Below, one piece after another: positions 43,199-52,279 of a stretch of 64,000 nt of DNA; position 1 is the stretch's first letter, and each line of letters starts with the position of its first letter. The notes below the pieces were generated by a model that made no database searches, had not been told where the DNA came from, and saw only the letters and a program-made list of their open reading frames with translations. Position numbers and translations under genes: made by a program. The DNA is from Thermoleophilia bacterium (GTDB taxonomy: Bacteria; Actinomycetota; Thermoleophilia; Solirubrobacterales; 70-9): positions 1 to 64,000 of the forward strand of contig JAENWT010000001.1 in assembly GCA_016650125.1 (NCBI GenBank). Reading direction: 5' to 3'.

Positions 43199-44446
43199 AT
43201 GAACCCCGTCACCGCAGCACCGAATCCCAAAGTGGTCGGCCCCCAGAGTCCTCTGGCCCACCTCAGCGAGCAGCAGCTGGAAGAGCTGGCCGACGAATTC
43301 GACGCGATCCACGACGAGGTCTACGCCGACCTCGGTGAACGCGACCGTAAGTACATCCAGAGCATGATCGAGATGCATCGCCGCCTGGCCGTGATGAGCC
43401 GCGTCTTGCTGCTGGCCTCGCCGAACCGTTTCGCCTGGATCGCCGGTACCGCCACCAACTCGGCCGCCAAGATCCTCGAGAACATGGAGATCGGTCATAA
43501 CGTGCTCCACGGGCAGTGGGACTGGATGAACGACCCCCAGATCCATTCGACCACCTGGGACTGGGACACTGCCTCGACGTCCGAGGCCTGGAAGCACTCC
43601 CACAACTACGTCCACCACACATATACGAACATCCTCGGCAAGGACAAGGATCTCGGCTACGAGATCATGCGGATCGACCCGGACCAGAAATGGCACCCGG
43701 TCTACCTCGGCCAGCCGATCTACAACCTCCTGCTGATGGCCTTCTTCGAGTGGGGAGTGGCCATGCACGACCTCGACCTGGAGGCGATCCGCAAGGGCGA
43801 GAAGCCGATGGAGGAAGTGAAGCACGAGTTGAAGGGAATTGCCGGCAAGGCGAAGAGCCAGATCGTCAAGGATTACATCGCCTGGCCCGCGGTCAGCGCC
43901 GCGGCCAACGTGGCCGGCAGCCTGGCGGTCAGCGCCGTCACCGGCAAGCTCAAGAAGAAGCAGCGCTCGAAGGCGGTCGCGGAAGCGGCCGAGGCCGGCC
44001 GCAAGGCATTCAAGAGCACCGCGACCGCCAACTTCACGGCCAACATCGTGCGTAACTTCTGGTCGAACGCGATCATCTTCTGCGGTCACTTCCCCGACCA
44101 GACCTATGTCTTCTCGCAAGAAGAGGCGGAAGACGAGTCACGCGGCGCCTGGTACGTGCGTCAGCTCGCCGGAGCGGCCAACATCGACGGCAGCCCGATG
44201 TTCCACATCGCCAGCGGCAATCTCAGCTTCCAGGTCGAGCACCACCTCTTCCCGGACATGCCGAGCAGTCGCTACGCGGAGATCGCACCCAGGGTCAGGG
44301 ACGTCTGCGAGCGCTACGGCCTGCCGTACAACACCGGACCGTTCCTCCAGCAGTGGGGAATGGTCCAGAAGACGATCCTCAGGCTCGCCTTTCCCGGTGG
44401 AGAGCACAAGCCGAAGCCCGTCCCCTACGTGCCGACGGAGGCGTAG
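43199..44446 (+). CDS. Membrane fatty acid desaturase (DesA3-like)
   Basis: This di-iron acyl desaturase has 415 residues. The three histidine boxes are present: GHNVLHGQ, HSHNYVHHTY and QVEHHLFP. Hydrophobic helices flank the boxes, and a charged cytosolic segment lies at about 190-270. It would introduce a double bond in phospholipid- or CoA-bound acyl chains using electrons from the adjacent ferredoxin reductase. The gene pair matches mycobacterial Rv3230c-desA3. A strong hairpin follows after 13 bases. Confidence 0.92.
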   Translation: MNPVTAAPNPKVVGPQSPLAHLSEQQLEELADEFDAIHDEVYADLGERDRKYIQSMIEMHRRLAVMSRVLLLASPNRFAWIAGTATNSAAKILENMEIGHNVLHGQWDWMNDPQIHSTTWDWDTASTSEAWKHSHNYVHHTYTNILGKDKDLGYEIMRIDPDQKWHPVYLGQPIYNLLLMAFFEWGVAMHDLDLEAIRKGEKPMEEVKHELKGIAGKAKSQIVKDYIAWPAVSAAANVAGSLAVSAVTGKLKKKQRSKAVAEAAEAGRKAFKSTATANFTANIVRNFWSNAIIFCGHFPDQTYVFSQEEAEDESRGAWYVRQLAGAANIDGSPMFHIASGNLSFQVEHHLFPDMPSSRYAEIAPRVRDVCERYGLPYNTGPFLQQWGMVQKTILRLAFPGGEHKPKPVPYVPTEA

Positions 44447-44459
44447 CACCAGCAAGAGA

Positions 44460-44502
44460 AGTGGCCCGGCCCGCGATCTTCCTGATCGCGAACCGGGCCA
44501 CT
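44460..44502. terminator. Bidirectional terminator hairpin
   Basis: Ten paired bases (44460-44469 with 44493-44502), a 2-nt internal loop and seven more pairs (44472-44478 with 44484-44490) close a 5-nt loop. It separates the convergent desaturase and secreted-protein genes. Confidence 0.8.
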
Positions 44503-44533
44503 GAACTCGTGACGATTTACTGCTGGTCGGCCG

Positions 44534-46249
44534 TTACTTCAGCTTGACCTTGGCGATCGCCTTGGTGGTCGCCTTGTGCTTCGTGTTGACGACGAGCTTC
44601 ACGCGGGCGGATCCATTCGCCGACTTGAGGCGCTTCCTCGTTGCCTTGTTCACCTTGACCTTGATCTTGGCCGAATGCCCGGACTTGATCCTGGTCGCTC
44701 CGGTGACCTTGGCCTTGGAGGTGTGACCCTTGATCGTCACCTTGACCTTGCGCTTGGTGACCTTGCAGTCGTCGTTCTTGCACTTGATCGTTCCGACAAC
44801 GGCGGTCGAGCCCTTTACCTTGGCTCCGGTCTTGAACTTGACCACAGGTGCGGCCGGTCCACGAGGACCCTTGTCGCCCTTGTTGCCCTTCGGGCCTGTA
44901 TCGCCCTTGTCGCCCTTGTCACCGGTTGCTCCGGTCGGTCCGGTCGGCAGCTCGCCGCCGTTTCCGGCCAGAGTCGAGAGGTCATAGACCTCGGTCTGTC
45001 CATTCACCGGGTTGACCAGCTTGACCACGAGCGTCGCGGCACGGGCACCGCTGGCGCTCGGATTGAACCTCAGGTCCAGGCCGCAGGTCTCTCCGGCCGC
45101 GATGTTGCCACCGCAATCGTTGTTCGACACCCAGAAGTCGGAGCGGTCGGCCCCGGTCTTGTAGATGTTTTTGATGTCGAGATCGCCAGCGGTGCTGGCG
45201 GTCAGGCTGATCGTCTGAGCCGTGCCCGATGTTCCTTGCGGCTGATCACCGAAGTCGACCGAGTTCGGGTCAGCCGCGATGATCGGCGCGTCGGCCACCG
45301 TGAACGGCAGGCGCATATCGATCGCTCCCAGGACCGAGTTCTTGGGTACCGGCGGCGTAGCCGCATTGGTGGTGCCCAGGGCACCATTGAGTGCGGGGAC
45401 GATCAAGCCACCCACTCCTGCGTTGGAGCAGGCCACCGATGATGGATCGATGCAATTGGCGGTAGTGAGGAAAGCCACCCGTAGCTTGTTGTTGATCAGA
45501 GTGAGCGTCTCCGGCGGACCAGCGGCATAAGGCGCTCCGTCAGTCACTACCGGCGGCTCCCAGTCGCTCACCACGGGCGGGCCGGCGAGGTAAGCGGCCG
45601 GTGGCGCCGTCGACGGCGAGTTGCCGCTGATCAGCTGCGGGTCGACCAACGTGTCGGCCCGCCAGGTGCCCATGTTGCCCTCGGATCCAAAAATCCCCGC
45701 GCACAGTGCGTGTGTCGTATCGGCGGGATTACAATTCAACTTGAAGGTGAGTCCGAGCGGGGCGTCGATACTGGTGTCACCGGTGACCGGATCGATGTTG
45801 CCGGACCAGTCTCCGGTCTGGTTGATATTGATCGCAACCGTGACCTCTCCAACGAGAGCGTTTTGGAGCACGGTCGGGTAGGCCGGGAAGTCGACGCTGC
45901 CCTGATTGGCGGTGAGGGTGCCGTCGTCGGAGACGATCGCACTGATGACGGCCGGCGAAGGCAGCAACGCCATGTTCAGGAAGGTCGGCGTCGCGCCGGT
46001 GGGCGGATCGACCGTCGTGTCCGGGGCCGGCTGGTTACCGTTGCGGGCTTCCAGATAGGCACAGTCAAGCGTGTCGAAGGCGTTACAGGCCGATTCGGGG
46101 GCGTCGAGCGTGAGCTGGACTGACCGGTCGGCGGCGGATGCGTTGTTCGGGATGACGAACACCATCAGCGCGACGACCACGAGCGTGAGCAAGGTCACGC
46201 CTCGCTTCCATGTCGCTCCAATCGGACTTCCCTGGGCTACTATTTTCAT
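44534..46249 (-). CDS. Secreted protein with choice-of-anchor D, collagen-like and basic domains
   Basis: The 571-residue exported protein starts at ATG 46247-46249 with AAGGAG upstream. A signal peptide (about residues 18-38) precedes an unrecognised beta-rich domain. An ASH/choice-of-anchor-D-like domain follows (NSVDFGDQPQGTSGTAQ ... CGLDLRFNPSASG), then a short Gly-X-Y linker (GATGDKGDKGDTGPKGNKGD). The last 120 residues or so are a Lys-rich beta domain with repeated KVKV/AKIKVKV strands. The collagen-like linker and basic tail recall two other secreted proteins in this window. It is probably surface-bound; the ligand is unknown. Confidence 0.8.
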   Translation of the reverse strand: MKIVAQGSPIGATWKRGVTLLTLVVVALMVFVIPNNASAADRSVQLTLDAPESACNAFDTLDCAYLEARNGNQPAPDTTVDPPTGATPTFLNMALLPSPAVISAIVSDDGTLTANQGSVDFPAYPTVLQNALVGEVTVAININQTGDWSGNIDPVTGDTSIDAPLGLTFKLNCNPADTTHALCAGIFGSEGNMGTWRADTLVDPQLISGNSPSTAPPAAYLAGPPVVSDWEPPVVTDGAPYAAGPPETLTLINNKLRVAFLTTANCIDPSSVACSNAGVGGLIVPALNGALGTTNAATPPVPKNSVLGAIDMRLPFTVADAPIIAADPNSVDFGDQPQGTSGTAQTISLTASTAGDLDIKNIYKTGADRSDFWVSNNDCGGNIAAGETCGLDLRFNPSASGARAATLVVKLVNPVNGQTEVYDLSTLAGNGGELPTGPTGATGDKGDKGDTGPKGNKGDKGPRGPAAPVVKFKTGAKVKGSTAVVGTIKCKNDDCKVTKRKVKVTIKGHTSKAKVTGATRIKSGHSAKIKVKVNKATRKRLKSANGSARVKLVVNTKHKATTKAIAKVKLK

Positions 46250-46471
46250 GTGGTCTCCTTGACTCCCGGGGTCCGGTGGTTTCCTCCTTGAAACTCCTCG
46301 AACGGCGGCATTTGTCCGCCGAACCTTCCAAACCCCTGATTTGATTATGCGTCCTACCAGCCAATCAGAAAACTGGATGTCTGTCAAGGAACTCATTGTT
46401 TCCGCTGGCTACTGCTCGTGTCGGAAACGGACGATTTACGGTGAGAACACCAGGCGATCCCGGTCCGGTTC

Positions 46472-48112
46472 TCAGTTCTCGTCGGGCGGCGCCGGGTGCT
46501 TGGTCAGGCCCGGTGACCGGCCGCCGACGCTCGTGTACTGCCAGCTCGAACGGCGGCTGAATACCTTGAGCTGCTCGATCCGATCCGTTTTGCGTACCAG
46601 CGTCCAGCAGACGAGGGCGCCGAGCAGGCCGATTCCGGCAGTCGTGAAGAACATGATCTCGTAGCCGAAGGTGTGGGCGGTGACCACGTCGTTGACCGCT
46701 ACCTTGATGACGTCGGACTGCTGGGAGAGGTCGATGTGCTTCAGGCCCTTGGTCTCGATCGTGAGCATGAAGTCCTTCCACTGGGCGTCCTGTTCCGGCG
46801 TCGGTTTGATGCCTTTGTCGCCGAGCAGTTCGTAGACCCGGCTCTTCGCGGTGCCGATCATGATCGCCGAGAGCACCGCGATGCCGACCGCACCGCCGAG
46901 CTGCTCGGTCGTGTTGATCACGCCGGCCGCCTGGCCCTGGTCCTCGGGCGGCACGGCGCTGAGGCCGGTCGGGTCGTTCACGGTGAGCACGATGCCGAGG
47001 CCGATGCCCTGGAGGATCAGGCCCGGGATCAGCCAGACGTACATCTCGGTCGGCGCGGCGAAGGCCATCGCCAGGCCGGAGAGCGAAAGGGTGAGGAAGC
47101 CGACCACCAGCGGCATGCGGCCGCCGACCTTGTCGAACCACTTGCCGGCCAGCGGACCGGCGAGGATGATCGGCACGGTTGCAGGGATCAGGGCGAGGCC
47201 GGCGACCAGAGGGCTCACCCCGATGATAATCAGCAGGAAGTAGGGCAACAGATAGGCGGTGCCGAGCTCGATCGAGCCGGACAGGAACTGGCTGATGTTG
47301 GCCGCGAGGAAGTTCTTGTGCCGGAACAGCTTGAACTCGATCATCGGGTTCTTGACAAGGTGCTCGACCACCACGAAACCGGCGAAACCGGCCACGGCCA
47401 GGACCAGGGACCCGATTACCTGGGGGTCGGTCCAGCCGAGGTTCTGACCCTGTCCGAGTCCGTAGACGATGCCGGCGATGCCCAGGCTGAAGGTGATCAC
47501 TCCGGCGTAGTCGATCTGGCGGGAGACGCCGTCCTTGGGTGAGAGGGGCGGGGTGGCCTTGAGCGTCAGGACGACTGTGGCGATCGCCAGCGGCACGTTG
47601 ACCAGGAAGACGAGGCGCCAGTCGAGGGTCGCGAGGCCACCGCCCACCACCGGCCCGAGGGCGGCGAGGAAGGCCGCGGAGCCGGCGAGGATGCCGAGGG
47701 CCTTGCCGCGCTCGGCCTTGGGAAAGGTCGCACTGACGATCGCGACCGCGGTCGGCATCATCAGGGCGGCGCCGAGTCCCTGGCTCGCCCGCGCGGCGAC
47801 CATCCACTCGAAGTTCTGGGCGAAGCCCGCGAAGGCCGACGAGATGCTGAAGATCAAGGCCCCGATGAGGAAGATCTTGCGCAGGCCGAAGATGTCGCCG
47901 AGGCGGCCGCCGATCACCATGAAGGCGGCTAGCGGCAGCATGTTGGCGGTCAGGATCCACTGGCCGTCGGAGATCGGAGCCTTGAGGTCGACCATCGCGT
48001 CCGGGATCGCGAGCGGCACCGAAGTCTGGTCGACCAGGATCATGCCGCTCGAAAGCGTCATCGCGATCAGGGTCAGCCACCGGTTGCGTTTAAGGGTGGC
48101 TTCGTTCATCAC
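46472..48112 (-). CDS. MFS transporter, DHA2 type (14 TM)
   Basis: The 546-residue exporter resembles EmrB/QacA. It has ILVDQTSVPLAIPDAMVDL in helix 1, GGRLGDIFGLRKIFLIG, the antiporter motif RASQGLGAALMMPTAVAIVSATFP and fourteen predicted helices with a large loop before the last. The Met at residue 2 is an alternative start. It shares the minus strand with the genes upstream but is separated from them by a terminator hairpin and a pseudogene, so it is probably transcribed on its own. The substrate is unknown. Confidence 0.88.
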   Translation of the reverse strand: MMNEATLKRNRWLTLIAMTLSSGMILVDQTSVPLAIPDAMVDLKAPISDGQWILTANMLPLAAFMVIGGRLGDIFGLRKIFLIGALIFSISSAFAGFAQNFEWMVAARASQGLGAALMMPTAVAIVSATFPKAERGKALGILAGSAAFLAALGPVVGGGLATLDWRLVFLVNVPLAIATVVLTLKATPPLSPKDGVSRQIDYAGVITFSLGIAGIVYGLGQGQNLGWTDPQVIGSLVLAVAGFAGFVVVEHLVKNPMIEFKLFRHKNFLAANISQFLSGSIELGTAYLLPYFLLIIIGVSPLVAGLALIPATVPIILAGPLAGKWFDKVGGRMPLVVGFLTLSLSGLAMAFAAPTEMYVWLIPGLILQGIGLGIVLTVNDPTGLSAVPPEDQGQAAGVINTTEQLGGAVGIAVLSAIMIGTAKSRVYELLGDKGIKPTPEQDAQWKDFMLTIETKGLKHIDLSQQSDVIKVAVNDVVTAHTFGYEIMFFTTAGIGLLGALVCWTLVRKTDRIEQLKVFSRRSSWQYTSVGGRSPGLTKHPAPPDEN

Positions 48113-48144
48113 GGGATCATAAGCGGGTGACAGGGCATAAGATA

Positions 48145-48167
48145 AGCCCCGCCGGATGGGCGGGGCT
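48145..48167 (-). terminator. GC-rich hairpin with U-rich tail on the minus strand
   Basis: Nine perfect pairs (48145-48153 with 48159-48167) and a 5-nt loop are followed, on the minus strand, by TTATCTTAT. It would terminate the transcript arriving from the crotonase side before the MFS gene. Confidence 0.75.
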
Positions 48168-48195
48168 CTTCCTGAAACGGATCAGGCGGACCGAC

Positions 48196-48370
48196 TCAGC
48201 TGCCGCCAGTGCTGCCACAGGTCTTCAGGCCGTACTCCTCGGCGAGAGCATTCGAAACTTGACGAGCGCGAGGGTCTCTTCCTGCGAGGCATCAGGGCCG
48301 AGCTGCTTGCCCATCGCTTCGATCTCGGTGTCGCTGTCGGTGCAGATCTTGTCAGCCCCTCGAGGGAGAC
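48196..48370 (-). pseudogene. Remnant of a small secreted protein gene
   Basis: One minus-strand frame encodes GADKICTDSDTEIEAMGKQL followed by DASQEETLALVKF (about 48355-48253), resembling the N-terminal part of small actinobacterial lipoprotein-like proteins. The next frame encodes ALAEEYGLKTCGSTGGS and a stop (48196-48198), the usual C-terminus of the same type. The middle is deleted with a frameshift near 48253, and the signal peptide is missing. I recognise the pattern, not a named family. Confidence 0.5.
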
Positions 48371-48391
48371 GCTTCTGATGAACGAGCCTAA

Positions 48392-49165
48392 CTATCTGCC
48401 TTCGAACTTTGCGTTGCCGGGGCCCTCGGTGAGGAAGGTCTCGACCGCGGCCTTCAGGTCCTCGGTGCCGAACAGTTCCGCCGCTTCCCGGCGAGTGACA
48501 CGGTCGGCGGCGGGCACGCCGCCTTCGACGTAACCGCGCAGGATCCGCTTGGTCATGGCGTGGGCCCGGGTCGGCCCGTTCGCAAGACGAGTTGCCAGCT
48601 TGAGCGCTTTTTCCTGCAGCTGGTCGTCGGCGACCACGATGTTGACCACGTTCCACTGCTCGAGGGTGGTCGCGTCGAACAGGCCGCCGGTCATGACCAG
48701 CTGCTTGGCGCGGCCCGAGCCGGCCCGTTCGGCCAACCGCTGCGGGCCGCCCATCGAGGGGGTCAGTCCGACAACGATCTCGACCAGGCCGAACTTCGCC
48801 GATTCACCGGCGATGATGATGTCGCAGGCAAGCGAGAGTTCGAAGGCGGCGGTGAGCGTGAGGCCATGGGCGCAAAAGACGACCGGCAGTGGCAGGGCCT
48901 CAATGCTTTCGATCAGCCCGAGCAGGTCGGTCCAGAGGGCGGACCCCTGGGCCGGTGTCAAGCCCTTGAATTCTTCGACGTTGACCCCGCCGGAGACGAC
49001 TTTGCCCTCGGCCCGGAACAGCAGTGCGCGCGGGGGGTCGGCCTGGATCGCGGCGATCGTTTCCCTGAGCTCCCCGATCAGCCGGGCATCGAACAGGTTG
49101 AGCGGCGGGCTGTCGATCGTGACGGTCGTCAGCGGACCGTCGGTGGTGGTTCGGATCAGTTCCAT
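48392..49165 (-). CDS. Enoyl-CoA hydratase/isomerase family (crotonase)
   Basis: The 257-residue crotonase has SGGVNVEEFKGL and GLTLTAAFELSLACDI as oxyanion segments. Both catalytic glutamates of hydratases are present: AAFEL and GLVEIVVGLTPSMGG. It therefore retains the residues for hydratase activity, unlike the crotonase at 10.5-11.3 kb. It follows a TetR gene by 37 bases and probably shares its transcript. It may act in fatty acid oxidation. Confidence 0.88.
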   Translation of the reverse strand: MELIRTTTDGPLTTVTIDSPPLNLFDARLIGELRETIAAIQADPPRALLFRAEGKVVSGGVNVEEFKGLTPAQGSALWTDLLGLIESIEALPLPVVFCAHGLTLTAAFELSLACDIIIAGESAKFGLVEIVVGLTPSMGGPQRLAERAGSGRAKQLVMTGGLFDATTLEQWNVVNIVVADDQLQEKALKLATRLANGPTRAHAMTKRILRGYVEGGVPAADRVTRREAAELFGTEDLKAAVETFLTEGPGNAKFEGR

Positions 49166-49202
49166 GGCGCGACGCTAGCATCCGCGGCGCGCTGAGTCCG
49201 GA

Positions 49203-49976
49203 TCAGGGTCGCATGCTTTCGATCAGTTGCCGCAAACCCTTGGCGAACAGCTCTTCGTCGCGCTTGGGGTCGACCATCGAGAGGTCCATGACTTCGTCGA
49301 TCGCCGTCCGGGTCTCCGCCGAGGAAAGCTCGGCCACTTCAGGGTGGGTCTCGGACCGGAACCGCTCGAGCCGGTCGGCCTCGACCCGGGAAATGTCCAG
49401 TTCGGCATTGGCCGCGATCCGGTTGGCGTTGAAGAGCGCCGTGCCGAAGGTGAAGGACGAGTACGCGTGGAAGGCCTCCGCGGCGTCCTGGCCCTTCAGG
49501 CCGAAGCGCTCGAAGACGTTTGCCACGATCGCCAGCGTTCCGGCGGAAAGCTCGTCCGAAGCCGGCGTCGCCGCCATGTAGGGGGCAATTGCGTAATGGC
49601 GGCCGAAGGCGCTCCGGGTGGCTTCGCCTGCCGTGACCAGGACATCGACGGGGTCGGCGGAGAACGGGTCTCCGGTCCGGTCGAAGATGTCTCCGAGGAT
49701 TTCCCGCCAGACGAGCTCGACCGCCGCCTGAACGATCTCGGCGCGGGATTCGAAGTGGTGGTAGATCGCCGAAGGAGTCACGTTCAGCTCCTTCGCGAGC
49801 TGACGGATGCTGGGGTCGTGGCCCTCATCGAACAGCCGCAACGTTTCCGTCGCGATCTCCGATGGTTCCAGGTGTGTGTCTCTTCCCTCAGCTAGGCGTG
49901 TCAATTGATCATCTCCTGGGTATCCGTACCAATATGGATGGATCACTAAACCTTTCTCCATAGAATAAGCGAGCAT
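49203..49976 (-). CDS. TetR-family transcriptional regulator
   Basis: The 257-residue protein has a TetR HTH at about 38-80 (SEIATETLRLFDEGHDPSIRQLAKELNVTPSAIYHHFESRAEIV) preceded by an unusually long N-terminus, so the true start may be downstream (for example the Met at residue 6). The helical effector domain has the WREILGDIFDR-type second half typical of TetR_C. It lies between a PucR-type regulator gene and the crotonase gene on one strand. It may control the crotonase or its own operon. Confidence 0.85.
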   Translation of the reverse strand: MLAYSMEKGLVIHPYWYGYPGDDQLTRLAEGRDTHLEPSEIATETLRLFDEGHDPSIRQLAKELNVTPSAIYHHFESRAEIVQAAVELVWREILGDIFDRTGDPFSADPVDVLVTAGEATRSAFGRHYAIAPYMAATPASDELSAGTLAIVANVFERFGLKGQDAAEAFHAYSSFTFGTALFNANRIAANAELDISRVEADRLERFRSETHPEVAELSSAETRTAIDEVMDLSMVDPKRDEELFAKGLRQLIESMRP

Positions 49977-50015
49977 GGGTCCGATCAGTCACGCGTTGCT
50001 CGAGAGGGAATCCGA

Positions 50016-51134
50016 TTAGCCGGCGGCGCGCAGTGAGAGCTCGATCTCGAAGCGGGAATCAGGGTTGTCGAGCTCGTCGCCGAACAGTTCCCGCAGCCGG
50101 GCCAGCCGGTAACGCGCGGTCTGGGGGTGGATGTGGAGAGAGCGAGCCATCTTGGCGGCGTTGCCCTGGTGCTGGATGAAGGCGGAGGCGGTCTCGGTCA
50201 TGCGCACCCGCGATTTCGGGGTCAGGCTGGTCAGTGGCTCGAGGCAGCGGGAGCTCAGCCGTTCGATCAGGTCCCGGCTCTCGAAGATCGTCAGTTCGAC
50301 CAGGTGCTCTTCGGCCCGGATCAGGCCACCTGGTTCGAGGGTTCCGGAGCCGGCCGCGGCGAAGGCGGTCCGGGCCAGTTGCCAGGAGTCGCGCAACCGG
50401 GTCGGCCCGGTGTCGGGGCCGAGGCCCGCGCGACGATCGCCGATCACCTCGCGGAGCTGCCTGTACCGCCCGGGTCCGGAGGCATCCGGCACCGCAACGC
50501 AGCCAAGTCCGTCAACCGGGGCCGAGATCACGCCGATGGGGAGGATTCGCGTGATCTCGGCCAGGTCGCTTTCGTGGCAAACCAGTGCTGCAAGTCTTTT
50601 CGGGACGGTCCAGCCGGCCGTGTTGGCCTGCGACCCCAGTTCTTCCGCGGGGATCGGCGGGCTGCTCAGCATCGACACGACGAGTTGCCGCTCCCGGCGG
50701 AGGCGTTCGCCGACCAGCTCCGACTGGGCTTCGGCGTAGCCCTCGGTCGAATCGGCCGAGAGCTCGTTGATGTAGACGAAGATCGACTCTGCCAGCAGGC
50801 TCAGGGTGGTGCCGTCGAGCCCGGCTTCGAGTGAAGCGGAGGCGATCCGGCGCCAGGCGACGCGGGCCCCGATCCGGTAGGCCGTCTGGAGTGCGTCGAG
50901 CGCACGCCCGTTGGTGAACTCGCCCCGGCCGAGCGCGATGTAGACCTCGCGGCTCGTATCGCGGCCCGCGTCAGGATCGCGGATCAGACCGACGAACTGG
51001 CCGAGCGCCTCGGTCACACCACGGTGGACGCCTCGGCCGAAAGCGCCTTCCAGGGGCCGCGCGTATTCCGGGATCTCGCGGCCGATCGTCGCGAGGATCT
51101 CTTCCGTCACGCCCGGCAGGACTGGTTCAACCAC
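50016..51134 (-). CDS. PucR/CdaR-type transcriptional regulator
   Basis: The 372-residue regulator has a C-terminal PucR HTH_30 domain (MARSLHIHPQTARYRLARLRELFGDELDNPDSRFEIELSLR) and an N-terminal helical sensor-like region. A GGDEF-like degenerate domain, common in CdaR-type regulators, may occupy the middle. Such proteins often regulate their own or divergent catabolic genes. A divergent acyl desaturase starts 134 bases away, with a 20-bp dyad between them, so that desaturase is the likely target. Confidence 0.88.
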   Translation of the reverse strand: MVEPVLPGVTEEILATIGREIPEYARPLEGAFGRGVHRGVTEALGQFVGLIRDPDAGRDTSREVYIALGRGEFTNGRALDALQTAYRIGARVAWRRIASASLEAGLDGTTLSLLAESIFVYINELSADSTEGYAEAQSELVGERLRRERQLVVSMLSSPPIPAEELGSQANTAGWTVPKRLAALVCHESDLAEITRILPIGVISAPVDGLGCVAVPDASGPGRYRQLREVIGDRRAGLGPDTGPTRLRDSWQLARTAFAAAGSGTLEPGGLIRAEEHLVELTIFESRDLIERLSSRCLEPLTSLTPKSRVRMTETASAFIQHQGNAAKMARSLHIHPQTARYRLARLRELFGDELDNPDSRFEIELSLRAAG

Positions 51135-51183
51135 GTCACCGACCTCAGGTGAAAGATTGCGCCAAGGCTCTAGGACCGAAGAA

Positions 51184-51203
51184 GTTATAACTCAACTTAT
51201 AAC
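51184..51203. promoter_or_regulatory. Operator-like dyad between the PucR-type gene and the desaturase
   Basis: GTTATAA-CTCAAC-TTATAAC is a perfect 7-6-7 inverted repeat in an AT-rich stretch. Its AT content and position midway between divergent starts suggest a regulator-binding site. Confidence 0.65.
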
Positions 51204-51267
51204 AAATGGATCAGATGCTTAACAAAAATGCGCAGAAATATCACCCATTCACCAATAAGCTATCAAT

Positions 51268-52197
51268 ATGGAAGCGCACGGGATGCCCGTCAACGAGATG
51301 CCGGAGATGGCCACCGCTGACAAGATCGCCAACACGGCCGCGGTGATCCTGCCCTTCGTCGCGACGCTCGCCGCCATCGTCCTGTTCTGGAATCAGATCG
51401 TCACCCCGGCCGACCTGCTGATCCTCCTGGTGATGTACATCGTCACCGGGCTCGGCGTCACGGTCGGCTTCCACCGCCTGCTGACCCATCGCGCCTTCCA
51501 GACATCGAAGCCGCTTCGTTACTTCTTCGCCATCCTCGGATCAATGTCGGTTCAGGGCCCGGTGATCACCTGGGTCGCCGACCATCGCAAACACCACGCG
51601 CACACCGACAAGGAGGGCGATCCGCACAGCCCGCACGTCGGCTACGGGGACGGCGTCAAGGGAGTGGCGGCCGGCCTGTGGCACGCGCACATCGGCTGGT
51701 CGATGAGGGAGCACGGCCGGGCCGACGAAGAGAAGTACTGCCGTGACCTGGTCGAAGACCCGGGCATGAGGTTCATCAGCACCTACTTCCTGATTTTCCT
51801 CGTGCTCAGCCTCGCGATCCCCACCGCGGCCGGTTACCTGATCAGCGGCGGCACGCTGGCCGGAGCGGCGGGCGGATTGCTCTGGGGAGGACTCGTTCGC
51901 ATCTTCTTCGTCCACCACATCACCTGGAGCATCAACTCGATCTGCCACTTCGCGGGCACCCGGCGGTTCGACACCGATGACGAATCGACCAACGTCTTCT
52001 GGCTGGCGTTGCCTTCATTCGGCGAGGCCTGGCATCACAACCACCACGCTTTCCCGCGCTCGGCCGACAACGGACTGAAGCGCTGGGAACTCGATCCGTC
52101 GGCCTGGGTGATCACCGGGATGGAGAAAACCGGCCTGGCTTACAACGTGGTGCGAATAACCCCGGAGCGTCAGCAGCAAAAACTGTCACAGGAGTGA
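51268..52197 (+). CDS. Acyl-CoA desaturase (stearoyl-CoA delta-9 type)
   Basis: The 309-residue membrane desaturase has the three di-iron histidine boxes HRLLTHRAF, HRKHHAHTD and HHNHHAFP (the last within EAWHHNHHAFPRSADN). Four hydrophobic segments flank them. It belongs to the acyl-CoA/delta-9 branch, different from the DesA3-like enzyme at 43-44 kb, so the window encodes two desaturase types. No electron donor is adjacent; the reductase at 42 kb could serve both. A PucR-type regulator gene is divergent. Confidence 0.92.
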   Translation: MEAHGMPVNEMPEMATADKIANTAAVILPFVATLAAIVLFWNQIVTPADLLILLVMYIVTGLGVTVGFHRLLTHRAFQTSKPLRYFFAILGSMSVQGPVITWVADHRKHHAHTDKEGDPHSPHVGYGDGVKGVAAGLWHAHIGWSMREHGRADEEKYCRDLVEDPGMRFISTYFLIFLVLSLAIPTAAGYLISGGTLAGAAGGLLWGGLVRIFFVHHITWSINSICHFAGTRRFDTDDESTNVFWLALPSFGEAWHHNHHAFPRSADNGLKRWELDPSAWVITGMEKTGLAYNVVRITPERQQQKLSQE

Positions 52198-52212
52198 AGG
52201 TCTCCGGAGAAC

Positions 52213-52279
52213 CACCATCGAAGTCGCACAGCGAAACTGACCTTTCATCCTGCTGAGCGAAGCGACTTCGATGCCTTAT
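52213..52279. repeat. 67-nt palindromic element, copy 1, containing a TAA stop
   Basis: Arms 52216-52227 and 52262-52273 form a 12-bp stem. The element overlaps the 3' end of the SIP gene and provides its TAA stop (52276-52278, read on the minus strand). It is nearly identical in length and sequence to the copy at 53187-53253. Confidence 0.85.

Noticed and set aside
46365-48080. 571-residue alternative frame on the minus strand
   Set aside because: It overlaps the DHA2 transporter in another phase, and is Arg/Pro/Gly-rich without hydrophobic helices.
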